From the NCBI RefSeq assembly GCF_003432385.1, contig NZ_CP031841.1, forward strand, positions 1,116,001 to 1,180,000: a stretch of 64,000 nucleotides of DNA, read 5' to 3'. Under the pieces are notes generated by a model. The model searched no databases and was not told where the DNA came from. It worked only from the letters and a program-made list of their open reading frames with translations. Each line of letters begins with the position of its first letter. Position 1 is the stretch's first letter. Positions 27,062 to 36,131 of the stretch are shown here, in pieces. This DNA is from Breoghania sp. L-A4. GTDB lineage: Bacteria > Pseudomonadota > Alphaproteobacteria > Rhizobiales > Stappiaceae. The translations under genes were made by a program, and so were the position numbers.

Positions 27062-28159
27062 TCACCCCTTCCGGAACACGCTCACCTTGGAAACAAATGC
27101 GGTGCGGCTGTCCTCGCGCGTCAGGCCGTGCTCGGCGAAGAGCGCGTCGAAATCCTCCGTGAGATAGGACGTGTAATAAGGCTCGTGGAAGAGCTGGGGA
27201 AAGATCTCCAGCAGCCCGTCGTAGTCCGGATCGTCGCCGGTCTGCAGGCTGTCGGTGAGGATGAACAGCCCGCCGGGCTTCAGTACCCGGGCGATCTCCG
27301 CCGCCACCTGCCGACGCACCTTTGGGGGCAGCTCGTGGAACAGATAGACGGAGGAGGCCGCATCCAGGCTGGCGTCGGTCAGCGGCAGGTCTTCGGCCTG
27401 GGCGACTGCAAAACGCGCGCGTCGCGAGGGTACGTTCGCGCGGGCGCGGCGCAGATAGGGTTCCGACAGATCGATGCCCAGCGCCGGCAGGCGGGGCCAT
27501 GCGCGGGTCACGTCGCGCAGTAATCCGCCGGTGCCGCAGGCGATATCGGCGTAGGCCAGATTCCTCTGGTCGCGGGCGCGCATCATCTCGGCCAGCGGCA
27601 CCAGCGCCTGCCGGCGCATGGCGGCGGCCGCGCCCGTGAACAGCACCTCGACCTGAAAATCGTAGATCTCGGCGGAGTCGTCCGACAACCAGCCGTCGGT
27701 CTGAAAATGGAAGTTCTGCTGGTAGTAGCGCGGCAGGGCGCGATCCTTGGCGGACGCCTCCTGATGCGCCTCCTCGCGCCGGCGGCGGGTGACCTCGGGC
27801 ACGTCGCGCAGGAACCGCGCGCTGCGCCGGAGCAGGCTTGCAAACCCGCCGGGTTCGTCGAACGGCATCGGCGCGGGCATCGGATAGAGCCCGGCCTCCA
27901 CATTGGCCAGATCGCGCGCCAGCAGTCTTGCGATGTCGGCCAGCATGCGGTGCTGGGAGGGCGGCGGCGTCTCCGGCTGACGGATCCTGGGCGGCTCGCC
28001 GGGAAGCGTGCGGGCGGTGCGCGCCGCGATCCGCTTCATGGCCTCGCCATGCGCGCCGTACCAGGCCATCCGCGCGCCCTGGCTGACGCCGAAGCGGGCG
28101 CGCCGCATCCAGGTCTGCAGACCGGCGGGCCGATTGTCATCACGCCCGGCTTGAGGCAT
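27062..28159 (-). CDS. Class I SAM-dependent methyltransferase
   Basis: A 365-residue protein. A long helical N-terminal half (about 190 residues, ending YYQQNFHFQTDGWLSDDSAEIYD) precedes a methyltransferase domain with motif I YADIACGTGGLLRDV, GIDLSEPYLRRARANVP, DLPLTDASLDAASSVYLFHE and LKPGGLFILTDSLQ. It resembles proteobacterial methyltransferases acting on small molecules or lipids; the substrate is unknown. Its start is 3 bases after the stop of the upstream RNA methyltransferase gene, so the two are translationally linked. Confidence 0.82.
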   Translation of the reverse strand: MPQAGRDDNRPAGLQTWMRRARFGVSQGARMAWYGAHGEAMKRIAARTARTLPGEPPRIRQPETPPPSQHRMLADIARLLARDLANVEAGLYPMPAPMPFDEPGGFASLLRRSARFLRDVPEVTRRRREEAHQEASAKDRALPRYYQQNFHFQTDGWLSDDSAEIYDFQVEVLFTGAAAAMRRQALVPLAEMMRARDQRNLAYADIACGTGGLLRDVTRAWPRLPALGIDLSEPYLRRARANVPSRRARFAVAQAEDLPLTDASLDAASSVYLFHELPPKVRRQVAAEIARVLKPGGLFILTDSLQTGDDPDYDGLLEIFPQLFHEPYYTSYLTEDFDALFAEHGLTREDSRTAFVSKVSVFRKG

Positions 28160-28162
28160 GGC

Positions 28163-29390
28163 TCACTCCCGTTTCAGGATAACGACAACCTCAATGTGGG
28201 GTGAAAACAGGAACTGGTCCACCGGCAACACGGATTTGATCGTGTAGCCGCCGTCCACCAGAATGCGCAGATCGCGCGCCAGCGTCGCCGGATTGCAGGA
28301 AACCGCGGCGATGGTCTTGATGGCGGAGGCGGCCAGCATCTCGGCCTGCGCGCGCGCGCCGGCGCGCGGCGGATCGAAGACGGCGGCGTCGAATTTCTCC
28401 AGTTCGTCCTTCATCAGCGGACGCCGCGCCAGATCGCGCGCCTCATGGCTGACGGCTTTCAGCCCCTTGGCCCGGCGCCACGCCGCGTCGAGCGCCTTGA
28501 GCGCGGCGCGGTCGTTTTCCACCGCGTGCACCGGCGTGGTCCGCGCGATCCGGAGCGCGAAGGTGCCCAGCCCGCAGTAGAGATCGACCACCTGCCGCGC
28601 GCCATCGAACGCTTCGAGCACCCGCTCGGCCATCGCCGCTTCGGCCTGCGCGGAGGCCTGGGTGAAACCGCCCGGCGCGGGCACCGCGGCGACGCCATCC
28701 ATGTTGAGCGCGGGAGGACGGGCCTCGATCACCACTTCGCCGTCGACGCTCAGCCGCGCCAGATCCGCCTCGAACGCCACCTGGCCGAGTTTCGGGAACA
28801 GTTTTGCCGCTCCCTTGCCCGCGCCGTCGATGGTCACGTCGAGCCCGGCCTGGGTGTCCAGCACGGTGAGGCGCAACTCGCCGCGCTTGGGGCAGCCAGC
28901 TCGCCCAGCCGGCGCAACAGCGGCAGCGCCGCGGCAATCGCGGGCGTGACGACGGCGCATTGCTCCACCTGCACCAGCTTGCTGCTGGCGCGTTCGTGAT
29001 AACCCACCAGCACCCGGCCGCCGGCGCGGGCCGCGGCAAACACCGCGCGCCTGCGCGAGCCGGGCTCGGCCGCGACCATCGGTTCGACGGTGGCCTGCAG
29101 CCCCGCGATTCAAGCGCCGCGGTCACCTGCGCGCGCTTCCATGCGGCATAGGCGGAGTGCTCCATGTGCTGCAGCGCGCAGCCGCCGCAGGTGCCGAAAT
29201 GTCTGCACGGCGGCGTCACCCGGTCGGCGCTCGGCGTCTCGATGCCCAGAAGCCGCGCCCGCTCGCCTTGGCCTTCCACCCGCACCACCTCGCCGGGCAG
29301 GGTGAACGGCACATAGAGCGGACCGGAGGCGGTTTCGCAGACGCCGTCGCCGCGATGGGCGAGCGAGGCAATGGTGACGGTTTCGGACAT
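28163..29390 (-). CDS. RumA/RlmD-type 23S rRNA (uracil-5-)-methyltransferase with two frameshifts
   Basis: Spread over three frames that join to 409 residues: 29390 to about 29102 (MSETVTIASLAHRGDGVCE, TRAM-like, then CRHFGTCGGCALQH, Fe-S cysteines), about 29102 to 28890 (VAAEPGSRRRAVFAAARAGG) and 28890 to 28163 (VDLYCGLGTFALRIA, DPPRAGARAQ, catalytic Cys in SCNPATLARD). Each break is cured by one extra base, in CCCC at 29101-29104 and GGGG at 28889-28892. Expected to methylate a uracil C5 in 23S rRNA. Probably intact in the organism. Confidence 0.85.
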
Positions 29391-29533
29391 GCGGGACCTT
29401 GCTGCGGCGGCCGGAAGGCCGGTCCGCGGATATTGGAAGTTGGCGATTGGGATGGGGAATACACGAGCGCGCGGCCCGCGGCTATCGGTCGTTTTCCCGC
29501 AAGCGCCCGCGGCCCCCTGCAACAGGGCTGATT

Positions 29534-29671
29534 TCAGAAAAGGCAGCCGCCCAGCGCGGCGAGCGCGATATCGGTGAAAATCACCTCGCCGTAGCGCGCC
29601 CAAAGCCCGAGCGTCGCCAGCAGCGTCATGCCGACAGCAGCGGTGATCGCGATCGTTGGGGCGTTGGGCAT
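29534..29671 (-). CDS. 45-residue single-helix membrane protein
   Basis: Short gene starting ATG at 29671 with GAGAGAGCA just before it, product MPNAPTIAITAAVGMTLLAT followed by LGLWARYGEVIFTDIALAAL and a short GGCLF tail. One membrane helix at about residues 7-25 and the LWxRYGEVIF-type turn recall small proteins that follow copper/oxidase genes in other Hyphomicrobiales. It lies 79 bases downstream of the SCO gene on the same strand. Function unknown. Confidence 0.6.
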   Translation of the reverse strand: MPNAPTIAITAAVGMTLLATLGLWARYGEVIFTDIALAALGGCLF

Positions 29672-29750
29672 TGCTCTCTCATCAGCGGTTGCGCCGCAAT
29701 CCTACAGCATCGGCCGCAGCACGGCCATATCGGCGATGCCGCAGCGTCAC

Positions 29751-30377
29751 TCAGCTTTCCGCGGAGCTTATCAGCCGCTTCAGTTTCTCCATCGCCACGT
29801 CGGGGTTCTCGCCATAGGCGATGGTGCCGACAAAGCGGTTGTCCTTGTTCATCAGGTAGACGCCGGCGGTGTGATCCATGGTGTAGCCGCCATCGTCCTG
29901 CTCCACCCGGCGCGCGTAGACCCGGTAGGTCTTCAGCATATCGGCCACCTGGGTGGGCGAGCCGGTCAGCGCCTTGATGCGGTCGTCGAAGGCCGCGACG
30001 TAGGAGGACATGATCTCGGGCGTATCGCGTTCGGGGTCCACCGTGACGAAGGCGTAGTTCAGTTTGTTCGCGTCCGCTCCCAGTTTGTCGATCCAGCTTT
30101 GCACCTCGGCCAGCGTCGTGGGGCACACGTCGGGGCAGGAGGTGAAGCCGAAGAACAACACCGTCGGCTTGCCGATGAACATCGTCTCATCGACCGGCTC
30201 GCCCGCGCCGTTCACCATCGTGAACGGCCCGCCGACCGAATTCACCGGCGACAGCAGCTCCGCCGAGGTGCCGGCCAGCTTGTCGCGGTAATCGGAGAAG
30301 GTGATTGCGCCAATCCCGGCCACGAGGGCGGCAACCGCCGCCCACGCACCGTAACGAATGATCTTCGTCGCGTTCAT
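29751..30377 (-). CDS. SCO1/SenC family copper chaperone
   Basis: A 208-residue membrane-anchored thioredoxin-fold protein that helps insert copper into cytochrome oxidase Cu-A. N-terminal anchor (YGAWAAVAALVAGIGAITF), copper-binding CxxxC (FGFTSCPDVCPTTLAEV) and the distal His in YTMDHTAGVYLMNK are all present. The ATG at 30377 lies 3 bases after the PCuAC stop, so the two are coupled. Part of the DUF2946-PCuAC-SCO cluster. Confidence 0.93.
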   Translation of the reverse strand: MNATKIIRYGAWAAVAALVAGIGAITFSDYRDKLAGTSAELLSPVNSVGGPFTMVNGAGEPVDETMFIGKPTVLFFGFTSCPDVCPTTLAEVQSWIDKLGADANKLNYAFVTVDPERDTPEIMSSYVAAFDDRIKALTGSPTQVADMLKTYRVYARRVEQDDGGYTMDHTAGVYLMNKDNRFVGTIAYGENPDVAMEKLKRLISSAES

Positions 30378-30379
30378 TG

Positions 30380-30934
30380 TCACTTCGCCATCTTGTGTTC
30401 GCCGTCGCCCGTCTCGGGGGCATCCTGCGTCATGCCGTGGCCATCATGGCCCATCGCGGGCGTCTTGGCGCCGATCTTCTCGACCGAGAAGTCCACGTCA
30501 ATGGTGCCGGCCTTCTCGAACGTCAGCGTGGTGGGCACGGTCTCACCCATCTTGAACGGGCTTTCGATGCCCATGTACATCACATGGGTGCCGCCGGGCT
30601 TCAGTTCCACCGTTGCGCCGGCCGGGATCTCGATGCCGCCGTCCACCTCGCGCATCACCATGATGCCGTCGTTGACCGACATCTCGTGGAACTCGACCTT
30701 GGCCGCGCGCGGCGAGGCGCCGGTGACCAGGCGGTCTGGCTCCGTGCCCGTGTTGGTGATGGTCATGAAGCCGCCGCCCGCCTTGGCGGCGCCGGGCGTC
30801 GCCCGGGTCCACGGCGTCTCCAGCTTGATCGCGCCGACCATGATGGCGTCGTCGGCGCGCGCGGGCAGGATCGCAACGGCGATCGCGGAAAGGGTGAGAA
30901 GAAGGGCGCTTGCGCGCGCAACTGCGATTTTCAT
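30380..30934 (-). CDS. PCuAC-type periplasmic copper chaperone
   Basis: A 184-residue exported copper carrier (signal peptide ARASALLLTLSAIAVAILPARA). The H(M)-x10-M-x21-H-x-M copper site is visible as EFHEMSVNDGIMVMREV and GGTHVMYMGI. A His/Met-rich tail (AMGHDGHGMTQD and EHKMAK) adds metal-binding residues. It works with SCO to deliver copper to cytochrome oxidase. A GGAG precedes the ATG at 30934; an in-frame ATG at 30946 is less likely. Confidence 0.92.
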   Translation of the reverse strand: MKIAVARASALLLTLSAIAVAILPARADDAIMVGAIKLETPWTRATPGAAKAGGGFMTITNTGTEPDRLVTGASPRAAKVEFHEMSVNDGIMVMREVDGGIEIPAGATVELKPGGTHVMYMGIESPFKMGETVPTTLTFEKAGTIDVDFSVEKIGAKTPAMGHDGHGMTQDAPETGDGEHKMAK

Positions 30935-31061
30935 TCTGAACTCCATGCGCCTGTCCCGCGTGCCGTTCGGCCTGCCGCTGGGATGCGCGATATCACATCA
31001 ATGAGTGCCCCGTCGTGCCGGCCGTCGGGGCCGGAAAGAGGCATCGGGATCGTTGGGAGGT

Positions 31062-31466
31062 TCAGGCGGCCGGCGGCGCGCGGATGGAAAGCCCGCGGGC
31101 GCGCCGCGCGGTATCGGGGCGTGCGTCGTCCGGCGGGACGAGGGCGCCCAGCGCGCGAGGTGCGGGATGGGTGAGGGCGGGCGCCAGGCGCCCGGCGTCG
31201 GCCACCGGCGTGCCGCCGTGCGGGCAGACATGGCCGCAGGGGCAGTCGGCGAGATGCGCGGGGCCGGGGATCCCGGACGGATGGGAGACCGGCGCGGACG
31301 CGGAACTCGTACAGATGACGGGAACGGCGGATATGGCCGCGGACGGCATCGCCGCGATGCCCAGCGCACCCAGCACCACGCGCGCCAGCATGGCCACCGC
31401 CGCCAGGGTGGCGAGCGGGCCGCGTTCGCGCCGCAGTCCGGCGAGCAGGCTCATGGTGCGTGTCAT
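31062..31466 (-). CDS. DUF2946-type protein
   Basis: A 134-residue protein with one N-terminal membrane segment (LATLAAVAMLARVVLGALGIA) followed by a Cys/His-rich stretch (HLADCPCGHVCPHGGTPVAD). DUF2946 proteins are frequent companions of copper uptake and oxidase-assembly genes, as here with PCuAC and SCO directly downstream, so a copper-related role is inferred. Start at 31466 (MTRTMSLLAG) chosen; the frame extends to 31538. Confidence 0.68.
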   Translation of the reverse strand: MTRTMSLLAGLRRERGPLATLAAVAMLARVVLGALGIAAMPSAAISAVPVICTSSASAPVSHPSGIPGPAHLADCPCGHVCPHGGTPVADAGRLAPALTHPAPRALGALVPPDDARPDTARRARGLSIRAPPAA

Positions 31467-31553
31467 CACGGCGCGACTATGCCGCAGGCCTCGTCCGGCG
31501 TCGAGAGGGGCCGGGGCAATGCGCGCATTTGCCGCCACGCGGCCGGCGGCGTG

Positions 31554-31827
31554 CTAGAGCGTTTCCTTGTCAAATGGAACCATTCTGCGGAGATGAATTT
31601 TGTCGAGGATCAAGAGGATTGGCGAAGGGCATATCGCGGATATGGCCGAGACGGGCCTCGCCGATAATCGGGAAAATTCATCCCGCCCAAAGGGTTGGTC
31701 GAAACCGGCCGTCCGCCGCGTCAACGGCCTCCGCCGTAGCATGGGCTACGCCGTTCGCCCGTTTCCTCGCGGATCGACCCGGTTTGGACCAACAGAATCG
31801 ATCCCATTTAACAAGGAAACGCTCTAG
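31554..31827. repeat. 274-bp MITE-like element with 24-bp terminal inverted repeats
   Basis: The left end CTAGAGCGTTTCCTTGTCAA(ATGG) at 31554-31577 matches the reverse complement of 31804-31827 with one mismatch. The inside holds no credible gene but several further short palindromes (e.g. around 31630-31680). The ends carry TA, consistent with a Tc1/mariner-like target. The right end supplies the stop codon of the MFS gene. No transposase for it is in the window. Confidence 0.75.
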
Positions 31828-33206
31828 TCTGGCTGCGGCCGCACCGGTTCGGGATGTTCCTCGTCGCCGATGCTGTCGGCCAGCGCCTCGCCCTCGGTTT
31901 CCCACGCCTCGGCCACCTGTCCGGCGTCCAGCGGTTCCGGCTCGTAGTGTGGCCCATCCGACATCACCACATCCGGATCGCTCTCGTCGTAGAGCTCTGG
32001 CGTCAGCACGCCGCCAACCTGCGAGGTCGCGGCCAGATCGAAGTCGGTGCGTGTGCTCTGCAAGGGCGCCTGGCGCACGGTCAGGCGGTAGATGATGTAG
32101 CCGGCCAGCGCGAACTCGACCACGGCGATCATCACGAACATGCCGCTGGGACCCATCATTCCCATCATCACGGCGGCCGTGATCGGGCCGATGGTCGAGC
32201 CGATGCCGTTGGCCAGCAGGAGCCCTGAGGAGGTTTCCACGAAGCCGTCGGCCTCCACGTGATCGTAGGCGTGGGCGGCTGCGATCGAATAGGCCGGCTG
32301 CGCGGTGAAGCCCACCAGCGCCGCCATGCCGATGGCCATGATTGCGGTGCTCGGCGCGACGACCGCGATCAGCGTGGCGACGAGCCCGGTCACGCCGCAC
32401 AGACCGATGAGCACATAGCGCCGGTCCATGCGGTCCGACAGGCGGCCGATGGGCCATTGCGCCAGCACGCCGCCGAAAATGATGGCGGAGGCGAAATAGG
32501 CGGCCTGGTCGGTACTCAGGCCGATCTGGCGCGCATACAGCGGCGCCAGCGTCCAGGTGGTGCCATTGGCGATGCCGATCAGCAGACAGCCGACCATGGC
32601 GGCGGGCGAGGTGCGGTAGAGTTCCAGCGGCCGGAAGCGCACGAAGGTGATCGGCGCCGGCTGCTCGGAGCGCGTCATGGAGATCGGCACCACGGCCAGC
32701 GACACGGCAACCGACGCCAGCACGAAGGCGGTGAAGCCCGACGGGTCGACCGCCGTCAGCACCAGTTGGCCCGCCATGATGGCGGCCATGTTGATGATGA
32801 TGTAGGTGGACATCAGCGCGCCGCGGTTGGCGTTGGTGGCGCGCTCGTTGAGCCAGCTTTCCACGATCATGTAGAAGCCGGCCAGCGTGAAGCCGTAGAT
32901 GCAGCGGATCAGCGCCCAGGCGACGGGATCGGGAATGACCGCGTAGAGCAGCGCGCTGGCCGAGCCGATCGACACCAGCGCCGCGAAGGCGCGGATGTGG
33001 CCGGCGCGCAGGATGGCGTAAGGCGCGACCACGCAGCCGACGACGAAGCCCGCGAAATAGGCCGAGGACATCGCGCCGACGGCGAGCTCGGAAAAGCCCT
33101 CCAGGTCGGCGCGCACCGGCAGCAGGGTTCCCTGCAGACCGTGGCCGAGCAGCATCAGGGCGACGGACAGCAGCAGGGCTGCAATCGGGTTCAGGGTCTT
33201 TGCCAT
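31824..33206 (-). CDS. MFS transporter
   Basis: A 460-residue protein with about twelve membrane segments and a 70-residue acidic cytoplasmic tail (LYDESDPDVVMSDGPHYEPE). It matches YcaD-like MFS proteins (VALMLLGHGLQGTLLPVRAD, FYMIVESWLNERATNANRG, AQWPIGRLSDRMDRRYVLI). Substrate unknown. The ATG at 33206 has AAGAGG upstream. Its TAG stop lies inside the terminal repeat of the MITE-like element, so the original C-terminus may have been changed by the insertion. Confidence 0.88.
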   Translation of the reverse strand: MAKTLNPIAALLLSVALMLLGHGLQGTLLPVRADLEGFSELAVGAMSSAYFAGFVVGCVVAPYAILRAGHIRAFAALVSIGSASALLYAVIPDPVAWALIRCIYGFTLAGFYMIVESWLNERATNANRGALMSTYIIINMAAIMAGQLVLTAVDPSGFTAFVLASVAVSLAVVPISMTRSEQPAPITFVRFRPLELYRTSPAAMVGCLLIGIANGTTWTLAPLYARQIGLSTDQAAYFASAIIFGGVLAQWPIGRLSDRMDRRYVLIGLCGVTGLVATLIAVVAPSTAIMAIGMAALVGFTAQPAYSIAAAHAYDHVEADGFVETSSGLLLANGIGSTIGPITAAVMMGMMGPSGMFVMIAVVEFALAGYIIYRLTVRQAPLQSTRTDFDLAATSQVGGVLTPELYDESDPDVVMSDGPHYEPEPLDAGQVAEAWETEGEALADSIGDEEHPEPVRPQPD

Positions 33207-33571
33207 GGCCTCTTCGCGGGCGTTCTGCGGCAGCGGACCCAAAGGCTGTTCGGGATCGGTCCGGCGCGCAAACAAAAAACGAGAGCGCCGCTCTGACTGC
33301 ATCAGAACATCCGGCGCTCTTGGGGTGGTCCGCACATGCGGCGCCCGCCGGAAAATCGGCGGGTGATCGGTCAGGCCCTGACATCGTGCCCGAAGGAGGC
33401 GGAATTACGGCCCCGTTCGCGACCTTGTGCCGCGTCGCCGCAGGTGTCAATCGGGGGAGTGCCGGAGAGGTAAAAAACGGGTGCCCGCGACGCGCCTGTG
33501 TTGCGGAAGCGGCGGGGGACCGATCGGCGGGTGCGGCCTGTGGCCACGTCATCGCGCAATGATGCGGCCGG

Positions 33572-34020
33572 CCCTTCGAGACGCCGTCTTCGACGGCTCC
33601 TCAGGGTGACGTTGAATGGGTGGCGGCGTCCCGGAACCGCCATGCGGGACCCTCGTCGTCGAAACCGGCTGTCCTGAGGCTCGACCGGTGTCGATTGCAA
33701 TAAAAATCAACACGAGAACGTCACCCTGATGAGGCGCAAAGCGCCGTCTCGAAGGGTCGCATTCGATCGGGCCACCGGCGTCACCGCAACATCTTGGTAC
33801 GCGTTCCCTTCACCCCGGACGCGATGCGGCATGCAGTGCCGCTTCGCAGATCCGGGGCGGCCCGCGCGAGGCCGTTCCGGGCTTGGTTTGCACCATTGCG
33901 GGCTGCAATGCGCCCGGCGGCGCGCGTCCCCGCCGACGTCGAGCAGGGAACAATCATGGAGAAACATCAAAACGATGACGTCATCCTGAGGAGCCGACGA
34001 AGACGGCGTCTCGAAGGATC
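33572..34020. repeat. Three REP-like palindromes preceding the retron
   Basis: Copies at 33572-33613, 33717-33760 and 33975-34020 of the same CCTGAGGAG ... CGTCTCGAAGG family seen near 9.5 kb, plus a different GC palindrome at about 33808-33860. The 820 bases between the MFS start and the retron hold no recognised gene; they appear to be a repeat-rich landing zone for accessory DNA. Confidence 0.7.
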
Positions 34021-34027
34021 GGCGACG

Positions 34028-34239
34028 ATCACGCCAGCAGCCCCACCACGATTAGGACCTAACTGCATCCTAAATCCGCCCCGGTCTCGGGCGCCCGCTC
34101 TGGAAAAGCCAGATCGCTTCTGGTATCAACGCTCCCAACGGGGTCTTCCTTCGCATACGGGCTGTGAAACTGCGGCTTACGAGCGAATGTCTCTACATAT
34201 CATGTGCGCTGGATGACCTGATGTGCGCCCTGGCGTGAT
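34028..34239 (+). ncRNA. Retron ncRNA (msr-msd), candidate
   Basis: Bounded by a perfect 10-bp inverted repeat, ATCACGCCAG (34028-34037) and CTGGCGTGAT (34230-34239), in the a1/a2 position directly upstream of a retron-type RT. Inside are an AGC after a1 (candidate branch G at 34037 or 34040), hairpins GATTAGGA/TCCTAAATC (34050-34076), CGCCC/GGGCG (34077-34093) and TCTGG/CCAGA (34099-34113), which fit an msr. A longer arm with TTCGC (34150-34154) pairing GCGAA (34183-34187) could be the msd. Exact msDNA ends cannot be read from sequence. Confidence 0.65.
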
Positions 34240-34255
34240 TGGAAGGAAGACCTCG

Positions 34256-35017
34256 TTGCCATCGCTCACTCAGATCTTTGGCAAGCACATCCCGATCGCC
34301 ATTCCGGCGGAACTCGCCAGCGAAGCCACCTTGCTGGCCCATCTCGACGTTTCGCCCAAAGAACTAAAGAAGATCTGGTGGTATCGCGCGGCCATGTACA
34401 AGAAGTTCTCGATCGCCAAAGGCTCGGGAAAGCTGCGGCTCATCACCGCCCCCGATAATCGGCTCAAGATGCTGCAACGGAAATTGGCACCGCTCCTCGA
34501 TCAGCTCTATCGCGTTCGCAACCCCGTCCATGGCTTCGTACCAGACCGTTCGGTCAGGTCAAATGCCGAGGCGCACATAAACCGGCGCTATGTGGTCAAT
34601 CTCGATCTGAAGGACTTCTTCCCGTCGATCACGGAGAACCGGATACGGGGCGTGTTGCGAGCGCTTGGCGTCGATCGTCGCGTTTCGGAGATCGTTGCGC
34701 GGCTCTGCTGCTACAATGGGCATCTGCCCCAGGGCGCGCCGACCAGCCCGGTTCTGTCGAACATGATCTGCTACCGGCTCGACACGGTCCTTCTACAGAT
34801 CGCGAAGGCCGCACGCGCGATCTACACGCGCTACGCCGACGACATCACCTTCTCGACCTACCAACCGCCCGCCGGGCTTTTCGAGGCCGCGATCCCGTCT
34901 TCGGGTCGCTTCGCGCCCGAGGCGCTGGCGGCGAACCTTCTCCAGGCGGTTACCAGCAACGGCTTCGCGATCAATCCGGACAAGGCGCACTATGCGATCG
35001 TCATGCGCGTCGCATAG
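34256..35017 (+). CDS. Retron-type reverse transcriptase, frame interrupted at about 35010
   Basis: Reverse transcriptase fingers and palm. The retron-diagnostic NAxxH motif (RSNAEAHINRRY), NLDLKDFFPSI, LPQGAPTSPVLSNM and the catalytic YADD (YTRYADDITFS) are all present. TTG at 34256 is chosen because GGAAGGAAG ends 6 bases before it; a GTG at 34223 overlaps the a2 repeat. The frame runs to a TAG at 35015-35017. Adding one base near 35010 leads on to the expected RRIVTGLKINELINVDRRY, the retron VTG motif, so the true protein continues in the next feature. Confidence 0.82.
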   Translation: MPSLTQIFGKHIPIAIPAELASEATLLAHLDVSPKELKKIWWYRAAMYKKFSIAKGSGKLRLITAPDNRLKMLQRKLAPLLDQLYRVRNPVHGFVPDRSVRSNAEAHINRRYVVNLDLKDFFPSITENRIRGVLRALGVDRRVSEIVARLCCYNGHLPQGAPTSPVLSNMICYRLDTVLLQIAKAARAIYTRYADDITFSTYQPPAGLFEAAIPSSGRFAPEALAANLLQAVTSNGFAINPDKAHYAIVMRVA

Positions 35018-35835
35018 TCACCGGCCTCAAGATCAACGAGCTCATCAACGTAGATCGCCGCTATGTGCGCAATCTGCGTGCCGCACTCCACTCGGTGGAG
35101 ACGTTGGGGATCAAGGACGCGCAGGCCAGATTTCAGACCGATATGGCGGCTGCACGAGGCTTGCCGATCATCTTGCGGCAAGATCTCGTGGCTCGGCTTC
35201 ATCAAGGGACCGACCGATCCTCTGGTGCGCAGCATCATGCTGCGTTTCAAACCAATGCTTTCCCGAGAGCCCGCTAAAGGTGAAGCCGACCGCGATCGAG
35301 ATGCGCAACCGCGCGTTATGGCTTGTCGAGCATGATGGCGATGCCGGCACACAAGGCACCTGTTTCTTTCTGAAGACGCCGGTCTCGTGACGCAGCTCAT
35401 TGCGTCGAGAATGTCGAGACGGTCGAGATCTACCATCCGAGCAAATCTTCCAACAGCTTCAAGGTAAAGGTGATCAAGCGGCACGAGCATCGCGACCTCG
35501 CACTGCTCGAGCCGCACTTCCTGAGACCGAATATTTTTGAGCTGGTGGGCTCCGGCCAAATCATCGTCGAGGATGCTCCGACGATCGCGCTCGGCTATCC
35601 GGGCTATGGACCGGGGGACAAGCTCAATATCCGGTCAGGAACGGTCAGTTCGCTCCCGATGAAAAGTGGCGTGCAAACTGATCGAGGTCACGCAAAAAAT
35701 CGCTCAGGAATGTCGGGCGGCCCGCTTCTAGATGCCCATCAGAATGTCATCGGCATCAATCACAAAGGCGGGCCTGACATGGCGCGCGACTTCGCAGTCC
35801 ACATTAACGAATTGACCGCATGGCTTGCCGAATAG
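35011..35835 (+). pseudogene. C-terminal RT thumb and fused trypsin-like protease domain, in several frames
   Basis: Continuation of the RT across shifts near 35010, 35170, 35280, 35365 and 35382: VTGLKINELINVDRRY, then GKISWLGFIKGPTDPLVRSI (retron RT thumb), then ALWLVEHDGDAGTQGTCFFL, which opens a trypsin-like fold. Restoring one G gives LVTAAHCVENVETVEIYHP, with the AAHC catalytic His. The last frame (from about 35385, ATG-like start 35470) has HRDLALLEPH (Asp region) and the Ser motif NRSGMSGGPLLDAHQNVIGI. The reconstruction is an RT-protease fusion of about 520 residues. Five shifts in 400 bp may be real decay, although sequence errors occur throughout this window. Confidence 0.7.
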
Positions 35836-36131
35836 GCGACCTCATACATAAAATTTGAAGGGCTGCCTCTCCTGTCTTTTCGCCGATCCCATTGTCAGGA
35901 CGTCGCCGACCATCCGCGCGAAACGGAAAGTGACTGGCAGCCCGTCGTTGAAGTTGCATCTGTTTTATTTGATCTTGGTGATGCCCATGATGTCCTCAAG
36001 GGTAGTGCGGATGGCGGGCCGCTGATATTTTCTGCACATCACGGACACGTGAACCGGGTTTGGCGTCTCTAGGGCCGGAAACGGTTTGGCCGCTTCCGGT
36101 GTCTGTTAGCGAATAGCCAAGAGGTGGACCC
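35836..36131. other. Intergenic stretch between retron and HEPN-like gene
   Basis: No open frame with recognisable content on either strand. Composition is intermediate. It may carry remnants, but nothing specific is visible. Confidence 0.4.

Noticed and set aside
31600-31827. Plus-strand 75-codon frame inside the MITE-like element
   Set aside because: Created by the repeat itself; no transposase-like content.
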